In this document: positions 43,311 to 52,929 of the stretch, in pieces
Layout: the number at the start of each line of letters is the position of its first letter
How positions within the stretch are numbered: position 1 is the first letter of the stretch
Origin: Pseudarthrobacter enclensis
Lineage (GTDB): Bacteria > Actinomycetota > Actinomycetes > Actinomycetales > Micrococcaceae
Length of the DNA stretch: 64,000 bases
Assembly (NCBI RefSeq): GCF_030811655.1
Contig: NZ_JAUSRE010000009.1
Coordinates: forward strand, 1-64,000
Reading direction: 5' to 3'
Notes under the pieces: generated by a model
What the model was told of the DNA's origin: nothing
The model's input: only the letters and a program-made list of their open reading frames with translations
The model's database searches: none
Position numbers and translations under genes: made by a program

Positions 43311-44963
43311 ATGAACAGCTTCACCGACACCTTCACGATCAATGGCATTACCCTGACCGCTCAACCGATTTGCCGGCAGGACGAGGTGCTCACGCCCGAT
43401 GCCCTGTCTTTTATTGCGAAGCTGCACCGGGCCACTGCCGAGCGGAGGCAGGAGCTGCTGCAGGCGCGGCGTGCCCGGCGGGCCGATATTGCTGCCGGCG
43501 CCGACCCCCGGTTCCTGCGGGAGACCGAGCACATCCGCAACGATCCGTCCTGGCGTGTCGCTCCCCCGGCCCCCGGTCTGGAGGACCGACGCGTGGAAAT
43601 CACGGGGCCGGTGGACAAGAAGATGACCATCAACGCCCTGAACTCGGGAGCGAAAGTATGGCTCGCCGACATGGAGGACTCCTCCACCCCCACGTGGCGG
43701 AACGTCATCAAGGGCCAGCTGAACCTCACCGACGCGCTGGAACGCCGGATCGACTTCACCACCGAAGAAGGCAAGGAATACAAGCTGAAGGCGGACGGCG
43801 ACCTGCCCACCATCGTGGTCCGGCCCCGTGGCTGGCACCTGCCGGAAAAGCACATGCTTATCGACGGCCAGCCCATCGCCGGCGGCATTGTGGACTTCGG
43901 GCTGTTCTTCTTCCACAACGCCCGCCGCCTGCTCGCCCAGGGCAAGGGACCGTACTTTTACCTGCCCAAGATCGAGAACCACCTCGAAGCCCGGCTGTGG
44001 AACGACATCTTCATCCTGGCCCAGGACCTGCTCGGCATCCCCCAGGGCACCATCCGCGCCACCGTGCTGATCGAAACCATCACTGCAGCGTTCGAAATGG
44101 AGGAGATCCTCTACGAGCTGCGCGACCACGCCGCAGGCCTGAACGCCGGCCGATGGGACTACATCTTCTCCCTGATCAAGAACTTCCGCACCCGCGGCCC
44201 GCGCTTCGTCCTCCCGGACCGCGGCCAGGTAACCATGACCCAGCCCTTCATGCGGGCCTACACCGAACAGCTGGTCCGCGCCTGCCACAAGCGCGGCGCC
44301 ATGGCCATCGGCGGCATGGCCGCGGCCGTACCCAACCGCAAGGACCCCGAAGCCAACGCCAACGCCCTCGAGAAGGTGCGCGCTGACAAGACCCGCGAGG
44401 CCAACGACGGCTTCGACGGCTCCTGGGTGGCCCACCCCGACCTGGTGCCCGTGTGCCGCGAGGTATTCGACGGCGCCCTGGGCAGCAAGCCCAACCAGCT
44501 GGACCGGCTCCGCGAAGACGTCACCCCGGACGACCGCGCCCTGATCGACGTTGCCGCCACCACCGGTACCATCACCGAGCAGGGCATCCGGAACAACATC
44601 GAGGTAGGCATCCGCTACATCGAGTCCTGGCTGCGCGGCAACGGGGCGGTGGCCATCCACAACCTCATGGAGGACGCCGCCACCGCGGAAATCTCGCGGT
44701 CACAGCTATGGCAGTGGATCTACGCCCGCGCCATCACCGACCACGGCGAGATCGTCAGCCACGAGTGGGTGGAGGAACTCTTGGACGAGGAATTCGCCCG
44801 GCTGGAACGCTTCGACGGCGACCGGTTCGAGGACGCCCGGGACATCTTCGAGGAGGTCACGCTGGCCACCGAGTTCCCGTCCTTCCTCACCCTGCCCGCC
44901 TACGCCCGTTACCTGACGGAGGCCCGTGAAAAGGCCACCGTTGAGGAGCTGGCCGCGGCCTAG
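43311..44963 (+). CDS. aceB: Malate synthase A
   Basis: 550 residues, the length of malate synthase A rather than the longer GlcB. Features include [23 protein letters not shown], the TIM-barrel run [22 protein letters not shown] with catalytic acid, and AIGGMAA. It condenses glyoxylate with acetyl-CoA to malate. GGAGACTGAG precedes ATG 43311. With aceA and ramB it forms the glyoxylate shunt unit; Micrococcaceae having AceB in this context differs from mycobacteria, where GlcB is remote. Confidence 0.95.
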   Translation: MNSFTDTFTINGITLTAQPICRQDEVLTPDALSFIAKLHRATAERRQELLQARRARRADIAAGADPRFLRETEHIRNDPSWRVAPPAPGLEDRRVEITGPVDKKMTINALNSGAKVWLADMEDSSTPTWRNVIKGQLNLTDALERRIDFTTEEGKEYKLKADGDLPTIVVRPRGWHLPEKHMLIDGQPIAGGIVDFGLFFFHNARRLLAQGKGPYFYLPKIENHLEARLWNDIFILAQDLLGIPQGTIRATVLIETITAAFEMEEILYELRDHAAGLNAGRWDYIFSLIKNFRTRGPRFVLPDRGQVTMTQPFMRAYTEQLVRACHKRGAMAIGGMAAAVPNRKDPEANANALEKVRADKTREANDGFDGSWVAHPDLVPVCREVFDGALGSKPNQLDRLREDVTPDDRALIDVAATTGTITEQGIRNNIEVGIRYIESWLRGNGAVAIHNLMEDAATAEISRSQLWQWIYARAITDHGEIVSHEWVEELLDEEFARLERFDGDRFEDARDIFEEVTLATEFPSFLTLPAYARYLTEAREKATVEELAAA

Positions 44964-44984
44964 CAGGAGTCACAACTTCCGTTT

Positions 44985-45041
44985 GCCGGGCCGGCACGCC
45001 CTTCGCAACAGGCCCCCCGAAATCCGGGGCGCCGGCCCGGC
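44985..45041 (+). terminator. GC-rich branched hairpin after aceB
   Basis: Outer 11-bp arms GCCGGGCCGGC/GCCGGCCCGGC (44985-44995 and 45031-45041) enclose a smaller CCCC/GGGG hairpin. Likely end of the aceB message, just upstream of element C. Confidence 0.55.
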
Positions 45042-45058
45042 GACGGAGCGCTACCCCG

Positions 45059-45128
45059 GACGCCCGCTCACTTTCCCTTGAAAGTGAGCGGGCGTCGTCG
45101 TATTCGTTGCAGAACGTGAGCGGGGTTC
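45059..45128. repeat. 32-bp-period intergenic element C
   Basis: Palindrome arms GACGCCCGCTCACTTTC and complement (45059-45075 and 45080-45096, loop CCTT), 14 of 17 bases identical to the element A arm, followed by one 32-bp unit (45097-45128): GTGAGCGGG recurs at 45084 and 45116, exactly 32 bp apart. It lies between convergent aceB and the CynX-type gene. Confidence 0.8.
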
Positions 45129-45156
45129 AGGGGAACGTTCGACGGCGGACGCCGCC

Positions 45157-46350
45157 TTAGCGGCCCTTCGGCACCTTGCGCACGGAGAGGGTGGTGCTGG
45201 CGAAGAAGGTCAGCACCGACACCAGGATGACCAGCAGGGCGGGTGTCCACGACTCCGAGCTGTCGTGGACGAAGCCCACCAGCGGCGGGGCCACCGCGGC
45301 GAGGCAGTAGCCAAGGCCCTGGACGGTGGCGGACATCCGGCCGGCCGAGGCCTGGTCCCGGGCCAGCTTGATGATGGCGATGAAGATCAGGGTGATGCCG
45401 CCGCCCTGGGCGATGCCACCGGAAGTGGACCACAGCCACCACAGCTGCGGCAGGAAAAGCAGCCCCACCGGAACGGCAAGCCACAACGTTCCCAAGGTGA
45501 CCGCCACCGCCGTCGTACTCATGTACTTGGCGGCAAAGGGCACACCGAGCCCGCCCACGATGGCCAGGATCTGGAAGATCGAGGACGCGGCGCCGGCTTG
45601 GGCGGCGTTCATTCCCAGCTCATCGTGCAGGTAGCTGGGCAGCCACGCCGTGACGCCGTAGTAGGAGAAGGCCTGGCCGCCGAAACCAGCCGTGAGCCCG
45701 AACGTGGTCCAGCCGGAACCAGCCGCCCTGGCCAGGGGCGGGTCGCCGCCGTCCTCCCCCTCGGCAAGGAATGCCGTCCTGGGCCCTACCGCCAGGACCC
45801 AGACCGCCACGGCGGCAACCGCAAGGACGGCGACGGCGGCCAGGGCCAGCCGCCACCCCGTCACGGCCGCCAGCGGGGCCATGATCACCGAGGTCAGGAA
45901 GGACCCGATGTTCAGCGCAGCGGTGTAGATTCCCATTGCCGTCCCCTGCCTGCGGGGAGCAAAGTCGCGGCGGATGATCAACGGCACCGCGATATTGCCA
46001 ATGGTGATGGCCACCCCGATCACCACCGTGCCGGCCACCACCAGCGCCGGTCCTCCCGCGGAGCGCACCACCACCCCTGCCAGAACGCCCACGATGGTGA
46101 GCGTCACGGCGAACTCGGCACCGAACTTACGGGCGGCCAGGGAGGCAAGCGGCGCCGCCAGCGAAAAGCAGAGCACCGGGATGCTCGTCAACAGGCCCAG
46201 CATGACCGGCGAAAAGTGCAGTTCCGCCTGCATCAGGCCCACCAGGGGCGCGACGGCAACGAAGGGGCCGCGGAGGTTCAGAGCCAGCAGGCCGATGCAG
46301 GCCAGCAGGACCCAGCTTTTCGGCATACGGGAAAGGACGCGGCCGCTCAC
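45157..46350 (-). CDS. CynX/NimT-type MFS transporter
   Basis: 397 residues with about 12 membrane segments. N-terminus LALNLRGPFVAVAPLVGLMQAELHFSPVMLGLLTSIPVLCFSLAAP is the CynX/NimT (COG2807) signature. Members include the putative cyanate transporter and 2-nitroimidazole transporter; the substrate here is unknown. Possible start at internal ATG 46326. Converges on aceB across element C and is divergent from the hydroxyacid dehydrogenase. Confidence 0.85.
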   Translation of the reverse strand: MSGRVLSRMPKSWVLLACIGLLALNLRGPFVAVAPLVGLMQAELHFSPVMLGLLTSIPVLCFSLAAPLASLAARKFGAEFAVTLTIVGVLAGVVVRSAGGPALVVAGTVVIGVAITIGNIAVPLIIRRDFAPRRQGTAMGIYTAALNIGSFLTSVIMAPLAAVTGWRLALAAVAVLAVAAVAVWVLAVGPRTAFLAEGEDGGDPPLARAAGSGWTTFGLTAGFGGQAFSYYGVTAWLPSYLHDELGMNAAQAGAASSIFQILAIVGGLGVPFAAKYMSTTAVAVTLGTLWLAVPVGLLFLPQLWWLWSTSGGIAQGGGITLIFIAIIKLARDQASAGRMSATVQGLGYCLAAVAPPLVGFVHDSSESWTPALLVILVSVLTFFASTTLSVRKVPKGR

Positions 46351-46493
46351 TGGGGCAAAATCGGGAATGGGCGTGGATTCATCACTCCCATTGCTATCAC
46401 GCTCCGCGTTGCCGGGGTTTCAGGCACCCGCCCGCCCAGCCCTGCCATACGATGAAACTGACCCCGGGACGTAGGACACTGCGAAGGACAACC

Positions 46494-47453
46494 ATGACGC
46501 ACCGCCTAGCCATCCTCGACGATTACCAGGACGTGGCCCACGGCTTCGCCGACTTCGCAGCCCTGGAAGCGGAGGGCGTCAAGGTGACGTCATACCGCGA
46601 GGCCTTCACGTCCCGGGACGCCCTTGTCTCGGCCCTGGCGGACACCACCATGGTGATCGCCATGCGTGAGCGGACGGCGTTCCCGCGGGAGGTGTTCGAG
46701 AAGTTACCGGCCCTTGAGCTGCTGGTCACCACCGGCATGGCCAACGCCTCCATAGACCTGGCAGCCGCCACCGACCATGGTGTGACGGTGTGCGGTACCC
46801 CCGGATCGCCCACCGCGGCGCCGGAACTCACGTGGGCGCTTTTGCTGGCCATCGCCCGTCACCTTCCTGCAGAGGAGAACTCGCTCCGGGCAGGCACATG
46901 GCAGTCGACCGTGGGCCTGGAGCTGGCCGGGAAGACAATTGGCATTGTGGGGCTGGGGAAGATCGGCAGGCGGATAGCGGCCTACGGACAGGCGTTCGGG
47001 ATGAACGTGGTGGCGTGGAGCCAGAACCTCACCGCCCAAGCGGCTGCCGACGCCGGCGCGCGGCTGGTGTCCAAGGAGGAACTTTTCAGGGTGGCCGACG
47101 TCGCCACCCTCCACCTGCGGCTCTCCCCCAGGACCGAGAACACAGTGGGCGAGGCCGAGCTGCGGCTGCTGGGCCCCGAAGGCATCCTTGTCAACACCGC
47201 ACGCGGCCCCCTGGTGGACCAGGAGGCACTGATCAGGGCGCTGAACGAAGGCTGGATCCGCGGCGCGGCCCTGGACGTCTTCGACCAGGAACCGCTGCAG
47301 GCAGGGCATCCGCTCCTGGCAGCGCCGAACACCGTGCTTTCGCCCCATCTGGGCTACGTCACCCAGGAAAGCTACCGGCAGTTCTACGGTGGCGCCCTTG
47401 AGGACGTCACCGCCTGGCTGGCCGGCTCCCCCATCCGCACCATCACCGCCTGA
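46494..47453 (+). CDS. D-2-hydroxyacid dehydrogenase
   Basis: 319 residues. The NAD-binding motif GKTIGIVGLGKIGRRIA is near residue 150; active-site Arg lies in NTARGPLVD, Glu in DVFDQEPL and His in SPHLGYVT, so the Arg-Glu-His set of the D-2-hydroxyacid/phosphoglycerate dehydrogenase family is complete. Substrate (glyoxylate, hydroxypyruvate or other 2-oxo acid) is not determined. AAGGA precedes ATG 46494. A GNAT gene follows after 22 bp. Confidence 0.88.
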   Translation: MTHRLAILDDYQDVAHGFADFAALEAEGVKVTSYREAFTSRDALVSALADTTMVIAMRERTAFPREVFEKLPALELLVTTGMANASIDLAAATDHGVTVCGTPGSPTAAPELTWALLLAIARHLPAEENSLRAGTWQSTVGLELAGKTIGIVGLGKIGRRIAAYGQAFGMNVVAWSQNLTAQAAADAGARLVSKEELFRVADVATLHLRLSPRTENTVGEAELRLLGPEGILVNTARGPLVDQEALIRALNEGWIRGAALDVFDQEPLQAGHPLLAAPNTVLSPHLGYVTQESYRQFYGGALEDVTAWLAGSPIRTITA

Positions 47454-47475
47454 CCCACAGCCCGGAGCAAACCCC

Positions 47476-48009
47476 ATGACCCACACCATCCGCACGGCAA
47501 CAGCGGACGACGCCGGCCCGCTCGCCGCGCTGGCGGCCGTCACCTTTCCGCTGGCCTGCCCGCCGTCGTCGTCACCTTCCGACATTGCCGCGCACCTGGC
47601 CAACACGCTCAGTGAAGAACACTTCGCGGACTACCTCGCCGACCCGGACATCACCGTCCTGGTCGTCGACGCGGACGGGCAGCTCAACGGCTACAGCCTG
47701 CTGGTGGACCGGCCGGCCACCGACCCGGACGTTGCCTCCGTCCTGTCCCTGCTGCCGTCCGTGGAAATCAGCAAATGCTACGTCCACCCCGACTACCACG
47801 GGCTGGGCGCCGCCGCTGAGCTCATGCACGCCACCCTGGCGGCGGCCGCAGCATCCGGCGGCGCCGGGGCGTGGCTCGGTGTGAACAGCCAGAATGCCCG
47901 CGCCATCCGGTTCTACGAAAAGTCCGGCTTCCGGAAGGTGGGCACCAAGTCGTTCCGGCTGGGCAGCACGATCGAGCACGACTTCGTGCTGGAGCGTCCC
48001 CTGCCGTAA
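47476..48009 (+). CDS. GNAT-family N-acetyltransferase
   Basis: 177 residues, single GNAT fold. The acetyl-CoA loop is in VHPDYHGLGAAAELMHATL (here G-L-G-A-A replaces R/Q-x-x-G-x-G/A in part), and the C-terminal NSQNARAIRFYEKSGFRKVGTK is the usual beta5-beta6 signature. The substrate is unknown. ATG 47476 is preferred over the frame open from 47389, which lies inside the dehydrogenase gene. It follows the dehydrogenase by 22 bp and is probably co-transcribed. Confidence 0.82.
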   Translation: MTHTIRTATADDAGPLAALAAVTFPLACPPSSSPSDIAAHLANTLSEEHFADYLADPDITVLVVDADGQLNGYSLLVDRPATDPDVASVLSLLPSVEISKCYVHPDYHGLGAAAELMHATLAAAAASGGAGAWLGVNSQNARAIRFYEKSGFRKVGTKSFRLGSTIEHDFVLERPLP

Positions 48010-48013
48010 CCGC

Positions 48014-50194
48014 TCACATCTCCGGTTGATGCAGCTTTCGGATGCCGGGGCCTGCCACTGCTTCCTCCAGCGGGTAGGCCAGCGGCGGCCGGGGTTCGGA
48101 CAGGAGCTTCAGCCCAGGCGGGAGGCCCTCGATGGTGCCGCTCGATCCTGCGGCGCTGATGGTCACCCGGCTCGTATCCAGCAGGACGTTTTCGGCCCTG
48201 AACGAACCCACGGACTCCGGCAGGATCGGCGCCAAGTGCACCACCCCGCGGGTGAACACGGGGTCGAACCGCAGCAGGATCCGCGCAAGCTGAACCGGTG
48301 CGGCCGCGGCCCAGGCCTGCGGTGAGCATGCGGTGGGATACGGGACAGGGCCGGGAAACTCGCCGCGGTCGAATCCGCAGAACAGCTCCGGCAGCCGGCC
48401 GTCAAAATGCTCGGCAGCATCGAGGATTCCCAGGGCCACCCTCTTGGCCTCGTCCACGAACCCGTAGCGCATCAGCCCCGTGGCTACCAGCGCAGTGTCG
48501 TGTGGCCACACCGAGCCGTTGTGGTAGCTGACGGGGTTGTAGGCGCCCATGTCGGAGGCGAGGGTGCGGATGCCCCAGCCCGTGAACATCTGCGGGGACA
48601 TCAGGTTTTCCATGACGGACGTTGCTTTGTCCTCGTCCACGATGCCCGTCCACAGGCAGTGTCCGATGTTTGACGTCAGCGCATCGACGTGCCGTTTGTC
48701 CTTGTCCAGCGCCACCGCAAAATAGCCCTTGTCAGGAAGCCAGAACTTCTTGTTGAACTCCTCCTTGAAGGCTGCCGCCTTGTCGGCCCAGTGTTTTTCC
48801 AGGTCCGAATCTCCGGTCCAGTGGGCCAGCAGCGACCTGCCAAGGTAGGCGGAGTAGACATAGGCCTGGACTTCGCAGAGCGCGATCGGGGCTTCCGCGA
48901 TGGTCCCGTCCGCGAAATTGATGCCGTCCCAGGAGTCCTTCCAGCCTTGGTTGACCAGGCCATGATCGTTGGGCCGCAGGTATTCCACGAAGCCGTCACC
49001 GTCGCGGTCGCCGTACTTTTCGATCCATTCCAGGGCGCGGTCCGCGTGCGCCAGCAGCGGCTGGATCGCGTCCCGTGACAACCCCCACCGGCTCAACTCG
49101 CCCAGGGTGGATACGAAGAGCGGGGTGGCGTCGGCCGTGCCGTAGTACGCGGTGCCGCCCAGCGACAGGCCGGCAGTGACGCCCAGCCGCACCTCATGGG
49201 GAATGCGGCCCGGTTCCTCCTCGGAGTCCACGTCCACCTTCTTCCCCTGGATACTGGCCAGGGTCTGCAGCGTGCCCAAGGCGAGATTGGGGTTGACCAT
49301 CATGCTCATGTAGGACGTGAGCAGCGAGTCCCGCCCGAACAGCGCCATGAACCAGGGCGCCCCCGCCGCGACTGCGGCGCGGTTGGGATGGTGGGCATCG
49401 AAGATCCGGAGTGAACCAAGGTCACTTTGGCTGCGGTTGAGCACGTTCTGGAAGCTGGTGTCCTCGATGCTGATCCGCGGCACGTTCTCCTCCCAGGCCA
49501 GGTGGCGCCGCACGCCTTCACGGTGGTGCGGGAGCTGGCCTTCGGTGAAGGGCTTTTCCGGAGCTTCCCCGTTGACCAGCGGCACCACGATGACGCTGGT
49601 GCTCCATTTGCCGCGGGCCGGAACGGTGACGTTGAACCGGAGCCCGTCGGTCCCCACCTCAGCACCCCGGGCCCCGATGGCGGAACCCCGCTGCTGGCCG
49701 TGCCGCGACGCTTCAATGATGAGCTTTCCATCCGTCACGGTGCGGGTTGTGTCATCGGGGCCTGTTGTCCGGCCGCCTTTCACGTCGAAGAGGTCGGCCT
49801 GGTCTGCGTCCACGAGAAGTTCGATGGCACACTCAACGGGCTCCGCGGCATAGTTCTGCAGGGTGATGTCGTCCTGCAGGCCCGGCCCGATGTGGCGGAC
49901 CTGGCGCACTACCAGGGGACTATCGAACCGGCCTCCCGGCCAGGTGGCCCGGCCGACAAATGTCGCCTCGAAAGGCTGCGGCTTTTGGGCTGACAATGGT
50001 TCGCGCCGCGAGCCGTTGATGCGCAGCACCCAGCGCGAAACGATCCGGGTGTCCTGGTAGAACGCGCCGTTCGTGCCGCCGTCGGGACTGATGTCGCCGG
50101 TCCCCGCCGAAATACAAAAGGAAGAACCTTCCAGGACGGTGACGGCGCCGACGTCAGAGCCCGAGGCCTCATTATCTTCGTTCCAGGCGGTCAT
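48014..50194 (-). CDS. Glycogen debranching-type glucosidase (GDE N-terminal plus GH15-like domain)
   Basis: 726 residues. The N-terminal beta domain (about 15-220; LEGSSFCISAGTGDISPDGGTNGAFYQDTRIVSRW) is the amylo-alpha-1,6-glucosidase N-terminal domain; the C-terminal (alpha/alpha)6 barrel has the GAPWFMALFGRDSLLTS motif, typical of GDE/GH15-like enzymes, with acidic residues in GWKDSWDG. Actinobacterial members likely trim alpha-glucans. A GT4 gene lies 58 bp upstream on the same strand, suggesting a shared glucan or osmolyte pathway. AAGGGAG is the ribosome site. Confidence 0.85.
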   Translation of the reverse strand: MTAWNEDNEASGSDVGAVTVLEGSSFCISAGTGDISPDGGTNGAFYQDTRIVSRWVLRINGSRREPLSAQKPQPFEATFVGRATWPGGRFDSPLVVRQVRHIGPGLQDDITLQNYAAEPVECAIELLVDADQADLFDVKGGRTTGPDDTTRTVTDGKLIIEASRHGQQRGSAIGARGAEVGTDGLRFNVTVPARGKWSTSVIVVPLVNGEAPEKPFTEGQLPHHREGVRRHLAWEENVPRISIEDTSFQNVLNRSQSDLGSLRIFDAHHPNRAAVAAGAPWFMALFGRDSLLTSYMSMMVNPNLALGTLQTLASIQGKKVDVDSEEEPGRIPHEVRLGVTAGLSLGGTAYYGTADATPLFVSTLGELSRWGLSRDAIQPLLAHADRALEWIEKYGDRDGDGFVEYLRPNDHGLVNQGWKDSWDGINFADGTIAEAPIALCEVQAYVYSAYLGRSLLAHWTGDSDLEKHWADKAAAFKEEFNKKFWLPDKGYFAVALDKDKRHVDALTSNIGHCLWTGIVDEDKATSVMENLMSPQMFTGWGIRTLASDMGAYNPVSYHNGSVWPHDTALVATGLMRYGFVDEAKRVALGILDAAEHFDGRLPELFCGFDRGEFPGPVPYPTACSPQAWAAAAPVQLARILLRFDPVFTRGVVHLAPILPESVGSFRAENVLLDTSRVTISAAGSSGTIEGLPPGLKLLSEPRPPLAYPLEEAVAGPGIRKLHQPEM

Positions 50195-50252
50195 GGAAGG
50201 ACTCCCTTCTCAGGCGGATTGCTGCCGGGGAGCCGAATGGCCGCCCGCCCCC

Positions 50253-51314
50253 TTAACGATTTTGGTGCACAGGCGTGGTAACCGGAACCCCTCCCGGCAA
50301 TCTCCCGGCCAGCAGGTCATCAAAGAGCCTGAGATGCTGCGCCACCATCCGCCGGGCACTGAACCGCTCCTCCACCGATGCCCGGCAACGTTCCCTGTTG
50401 AGGGCTGCGGCCGCCTCAACAAAGCCAGGCAGTTCCTCCGTCCGCCCCAGGAAACCCGTCCGGCCGTGCTCCACAATCTCAGGGGCTGAGCCGATCCGCG
50501 TCCCGACGACGGGAGTTCCGGTGGCCAGCGCCTCGATCATCACCAACCCGAAGGGTTCTGACCACTGGATGGGGTTGAGGAAAGCCGCAGCCTCACCCAT
50601 GAGGCGGTACTTGGTGGCATCGTCGACTTCACCCACGAAGTCCTCGTTGGGACCGAGTATCGGTTCGATGACTTCCCGGAAGTAGCGGACCTCGTCGGGC
50701 TCCCGCATCTTGACGGCGATCTTGAGGTGCATACCCACGTCCCGGGCGATGGTGATGGCCTCCAACAGTCCCTTGTCCGGGCAGGCGCGCCCCACGAAAC
50801 ATAGATACCCGCCACGGCCACTGCCGACAGGGACCGCGGAAACGTCCATGCCATGGTGGATCACCTGGGTGACAGGGACCTCCGGAGCGTGCGACGCCTG
50901 GTCACGGGAGATCGCCACGATGGCCACACCCTGCGCCATGGCCCGGTAGAGGTCCTCCGCTTCCTTGTGGAGGGGGCCGTGGATGGTGGTGACCACCGGG
51001 ACATTGGCGGGACGGCCGGCGTAGAGAGGACCCGCCAGCGTATGGTCGTGAATGATGTCCACGTCCTGCAGCCCCTTGTAGGCCCGGATCACGTGGCTGA
51101 GCTCGGACATGGTTAAGCCAAGCTCATCCCGGGACGCGGGGCGCATGCCAGGCACCAGCGGAACGGGGCAGGTGCTTTCGGTGGGCGCCGCAAGCAGCAC
51201 CTCGTGGCCGGCGGACACGAAGCCCCGCGCCAAAGTATCCACAACCCTTTCGATGCCTCCGTAGGTGCCCGGAGGAATGGGAATCCATGGTCCGGCAATA
51301 AGTCCAATTCGCAT
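50253..51314 (-). CDS. GT4-type glycosyltransferase
   Basis: 353 residues, GT-B fold. N-terminal IGLIAGPWIPIPPGTYGGIERVV holds the donor loop; C-terminal EX7E-type motif SEPFGLVMIEALATGTPVVG contains the two glutamates typical of GT4. Cytoplasmic. AGGAGG before ATG 51314 fixes the start, excluding the longer reading to 51458. Sits 58 bp upstream of the GDE gene on the same strand. The acceptor is unknown. Confidence 0.85.
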   Translation of the reverse strand: MRIGLIAGPWIPIPPGTYGGIERVVDTLARGFVSAGHEVLLAAPTESTCPVPLVPGMRPASRDELGLTMSELSHVIRAYKGLQDVDIIHDHTLAGPLYAGRPANVPVVTTIHGPLHKEAEDLYRAMAQGVAIVAISRDQASHAPEVPVTQVIHHGMDVSAVPVGSGRGGYLCFVGRACPDKGLLEAITIARDVGMHLKIAVKMREPDEVRYFREVIEPILGPNEDFVGEVDDATKYRLMGEAAAFLNPIQWSEPFGLVMIEALATGTPVVGTRIGSAPEIVEHGRTGFLGRTEELPGFVEAAAALNRERCRASVEERFSARRMVAQHLRLFDDLLAGRLPGGVPVTTPVHQNR

Positions 51315-51529
51315 ATCTGGCCTCCTGGGAAAACGAGGCCCGGACTCCCCAGCCGCCAGGCACTTCCCGCCGCGGGACATGCAGGTCCCGTGGTGTTCTA
51401 TGTTTGTGGCGTCTGCTTCACCTACTTCAGAACTATTGCCCACGACGGCCCCGGCCACAAGACCTGTTTGTGGGGTATCTCATAGCGGGCGGCCGGAATG
51501 GCAGCAGCCACAGCCGGGTTGTCCAAGGC

Positions 51530-52228
51530 ATGAAGATTGAGATCTGGTCCGACGTTGCCTGCCCGTGGTGCTTCATTGGCAAGCGCCGGTTCGAGGCAGC
51601 CCTGGCGGCGTTCCCCCACCGTGACGCCGTGGACGTGGTGTGGCGCAGCTACCAGCTGGACCCCACGTTGCCCGAACACTACGACGGCACCGAGCTGGAG
51701 TACCTGAGCAGCCGCAAGGGCATGCCGGCCCGGCAGGTTTCCGAGATGTTCGACCATGTGGCAGCGCAGGCAAAGGGTGAAGGCCTGGACTACCACTTCG
51801 ACCAAGTAGTGGTGGCCAACAGCTTCACCGCGCACCGCCTGATCCACCTTGCCGCGGCCCATGGACAGCAGGATGCCGCCAAGGAACGGCTGCTCAGCGA
51901 CCACTTCGAACACGGCAAGGACATCGGCAGCCGCGGGTACCTTTCCGCCCTGGCCGGCGACCTGGGCTTGCCGGCCGACGAGGTGGAGCAGCTTTTCACC
52001 ACGGACAAGTACTCGGATGAGGTCCGGCACGACTTCCAGGAGGCCCGGGCCCTGGGCATCAGCGGCGTTCCGTTCTTCGTGATCGACCGGAAGTTCGGGC
52101 TGTCCGGCGCCCAGCCCACGGAAACGTTCACTGCGGCGCTCAACCAGGCATGGCAGGACGCCAACCCCCTGGTGCTTGTCAACTCTTCCGAGGCCGAAGC
52201 CTGCGGCCCGGACGGCTGCACGGTTTAG
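51530..52228 (+). CDS. FrnE-type DsbA-family oxidoreductase
   Basis: 232 residues. The thioredoxin-fold active site SDVACPWCFIGKRRFE (C11-P-W-C14) is near the N-terminus, a helical insert follows and the cis-Pro is in SGVPFFVID. The C-terminal CGPDGC tail adds a second Cys pair, as in FrnE-like proteins. Cytoplasmic, no signal peptide; probably a disulfide isomerase or mycothiol-linked oxidoreductase. AAGG precedes ATG 51530. Followed by a TetR gene after 35 bp. The gap 51315-51529 to the divergent GT4 gene holds no gene. Confidence 0.85.
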   Translation: MKIEIWSDVACPWCFIGKRRFEAALAAFPHRDAVDVVWRSYQLDPTLPEHYDGTELEYLSSRKGMPARQVSEMFDHVAAQAKGEGLDYHFDQVVVANSFTAHRLIHLAAAHGQQDAAKERLLSDHFEHGKDIGSRGYLSALAGDLGLPADEVEQLFTTDKYSDEVRHDFQEARALGISGVPFFVIDRKFGLSGAQPTETFTAALNQAWQDANPLVLVNSSEAEACGPDGCTV

Positions 52229-52238
52229 CGGATTTTAC

Positions 52239-52259
52239 TGACACATCGCGGTAAAGTGT
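52239..52259. promoter_or_regulatory. Candidate TetR operator overlapping a -10 box
   Basis: Inverted repeat GACAC/GTGTC (52239-52243 and 52255-52259), interleaved with TTTAC/GTAAA (52233-52237 and 52250-52254). It covers the -10-like TAAAGT (52251-52256), 7 nt before the TetR ATG. Suits autorepression of a leaderless gene. Confidence 0.45.
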
Positions 52260-52263
52260 CTGT

Positions 52264-52914
52264 ATGCCCAGGATTTCAGCGGCCAGTAACGCCGAACAAC
52301 GCGCGGAGACCCAGCGCCGCATCCTCACCGCTTTCGGCGAGCTCCTGTTTACCCACGGGCTTCCGGGGCTGACCATGACGGATGTGGCCCGGCACGCAGG
52401 CATTGGCCGGACCGCCGTCTACAACTACTACGCGGACATTGAAGAACTCCTGATCTCCTACGCCCTGGATGAGACAGAGAAATTCCTTTCCGATCTGCGC
52501 GAGTCGCTCCAACGCCTCGAGAACCCGGTGGACCGCCTGGCGCTGTACGTCCGCGCACAGGTGGTGGACCTCTCCCGCCGCCACCTCCCGCCGGGACCCG
52601 CCATGGGGGCGGTCCTGTCGCCGTCGTCCTTTGCCAAGCTTTCGGACCACGTGGGTGAGCTCAGTGTCCTGCTGCAGGGCATCCTTGCCGACGGCATGGA
52701 GCAGGGCTACCTGCCGGTGGCGGATGTGGGCCAGCAGTCCCAGTTGATCCTCGGCACCCTGTCCTCCAGTGCGGCGAGGGGCAGCGACGAGCCGGCGGAG
52801 CTGGAAGCACGCGTGGCCAGGACCGTGCGGTTCATCCAGCTCGGCGCCGGCGCAAGGTTCGACGACGACGGCCGGCCCATCCGCGTGGCCCAGATCCCGG
52901 CAGTGGCCGGCTGA
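52264..52914 (+). CDS. TetR-family regulator
   Basis: 216 residues. The HTH (about 15-60; ILTAFGELLFTHGLPGLTMTDVARHAGIGRTAVYNYYADIEELL) is typical; the C-terminal domain is helical and ligand-unassigned. Located 35 bp after the FrnE-like gene but with its own TAAAGT box and no ribosome site, so the mRNA is probably leaderless. The palindrome around that box indicates self-repression; the target may include neighbours or distant genes. Confidence 0.85.
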   Translation: MPRISAASNAEQRAETQRRILTAFGELLFTHGLPGLTMTDVARHAGIGRTAVYNYYADIEELLISYALDETEKFLSDLRESLQRLENPVDRLALYVRAQVVDLSRRHLPPGPAMGAVLSPSSFAKLSDHVGELSVLLQGILADGMEQGYLPVADVGQQSQLILGTLSSSAARGSDEPAELEARVARTVRFIQLGAGARFDDDGRPIRVAQIPAVAG

Positions 52915-52929
52915 GAGTCGCCCGGGACG

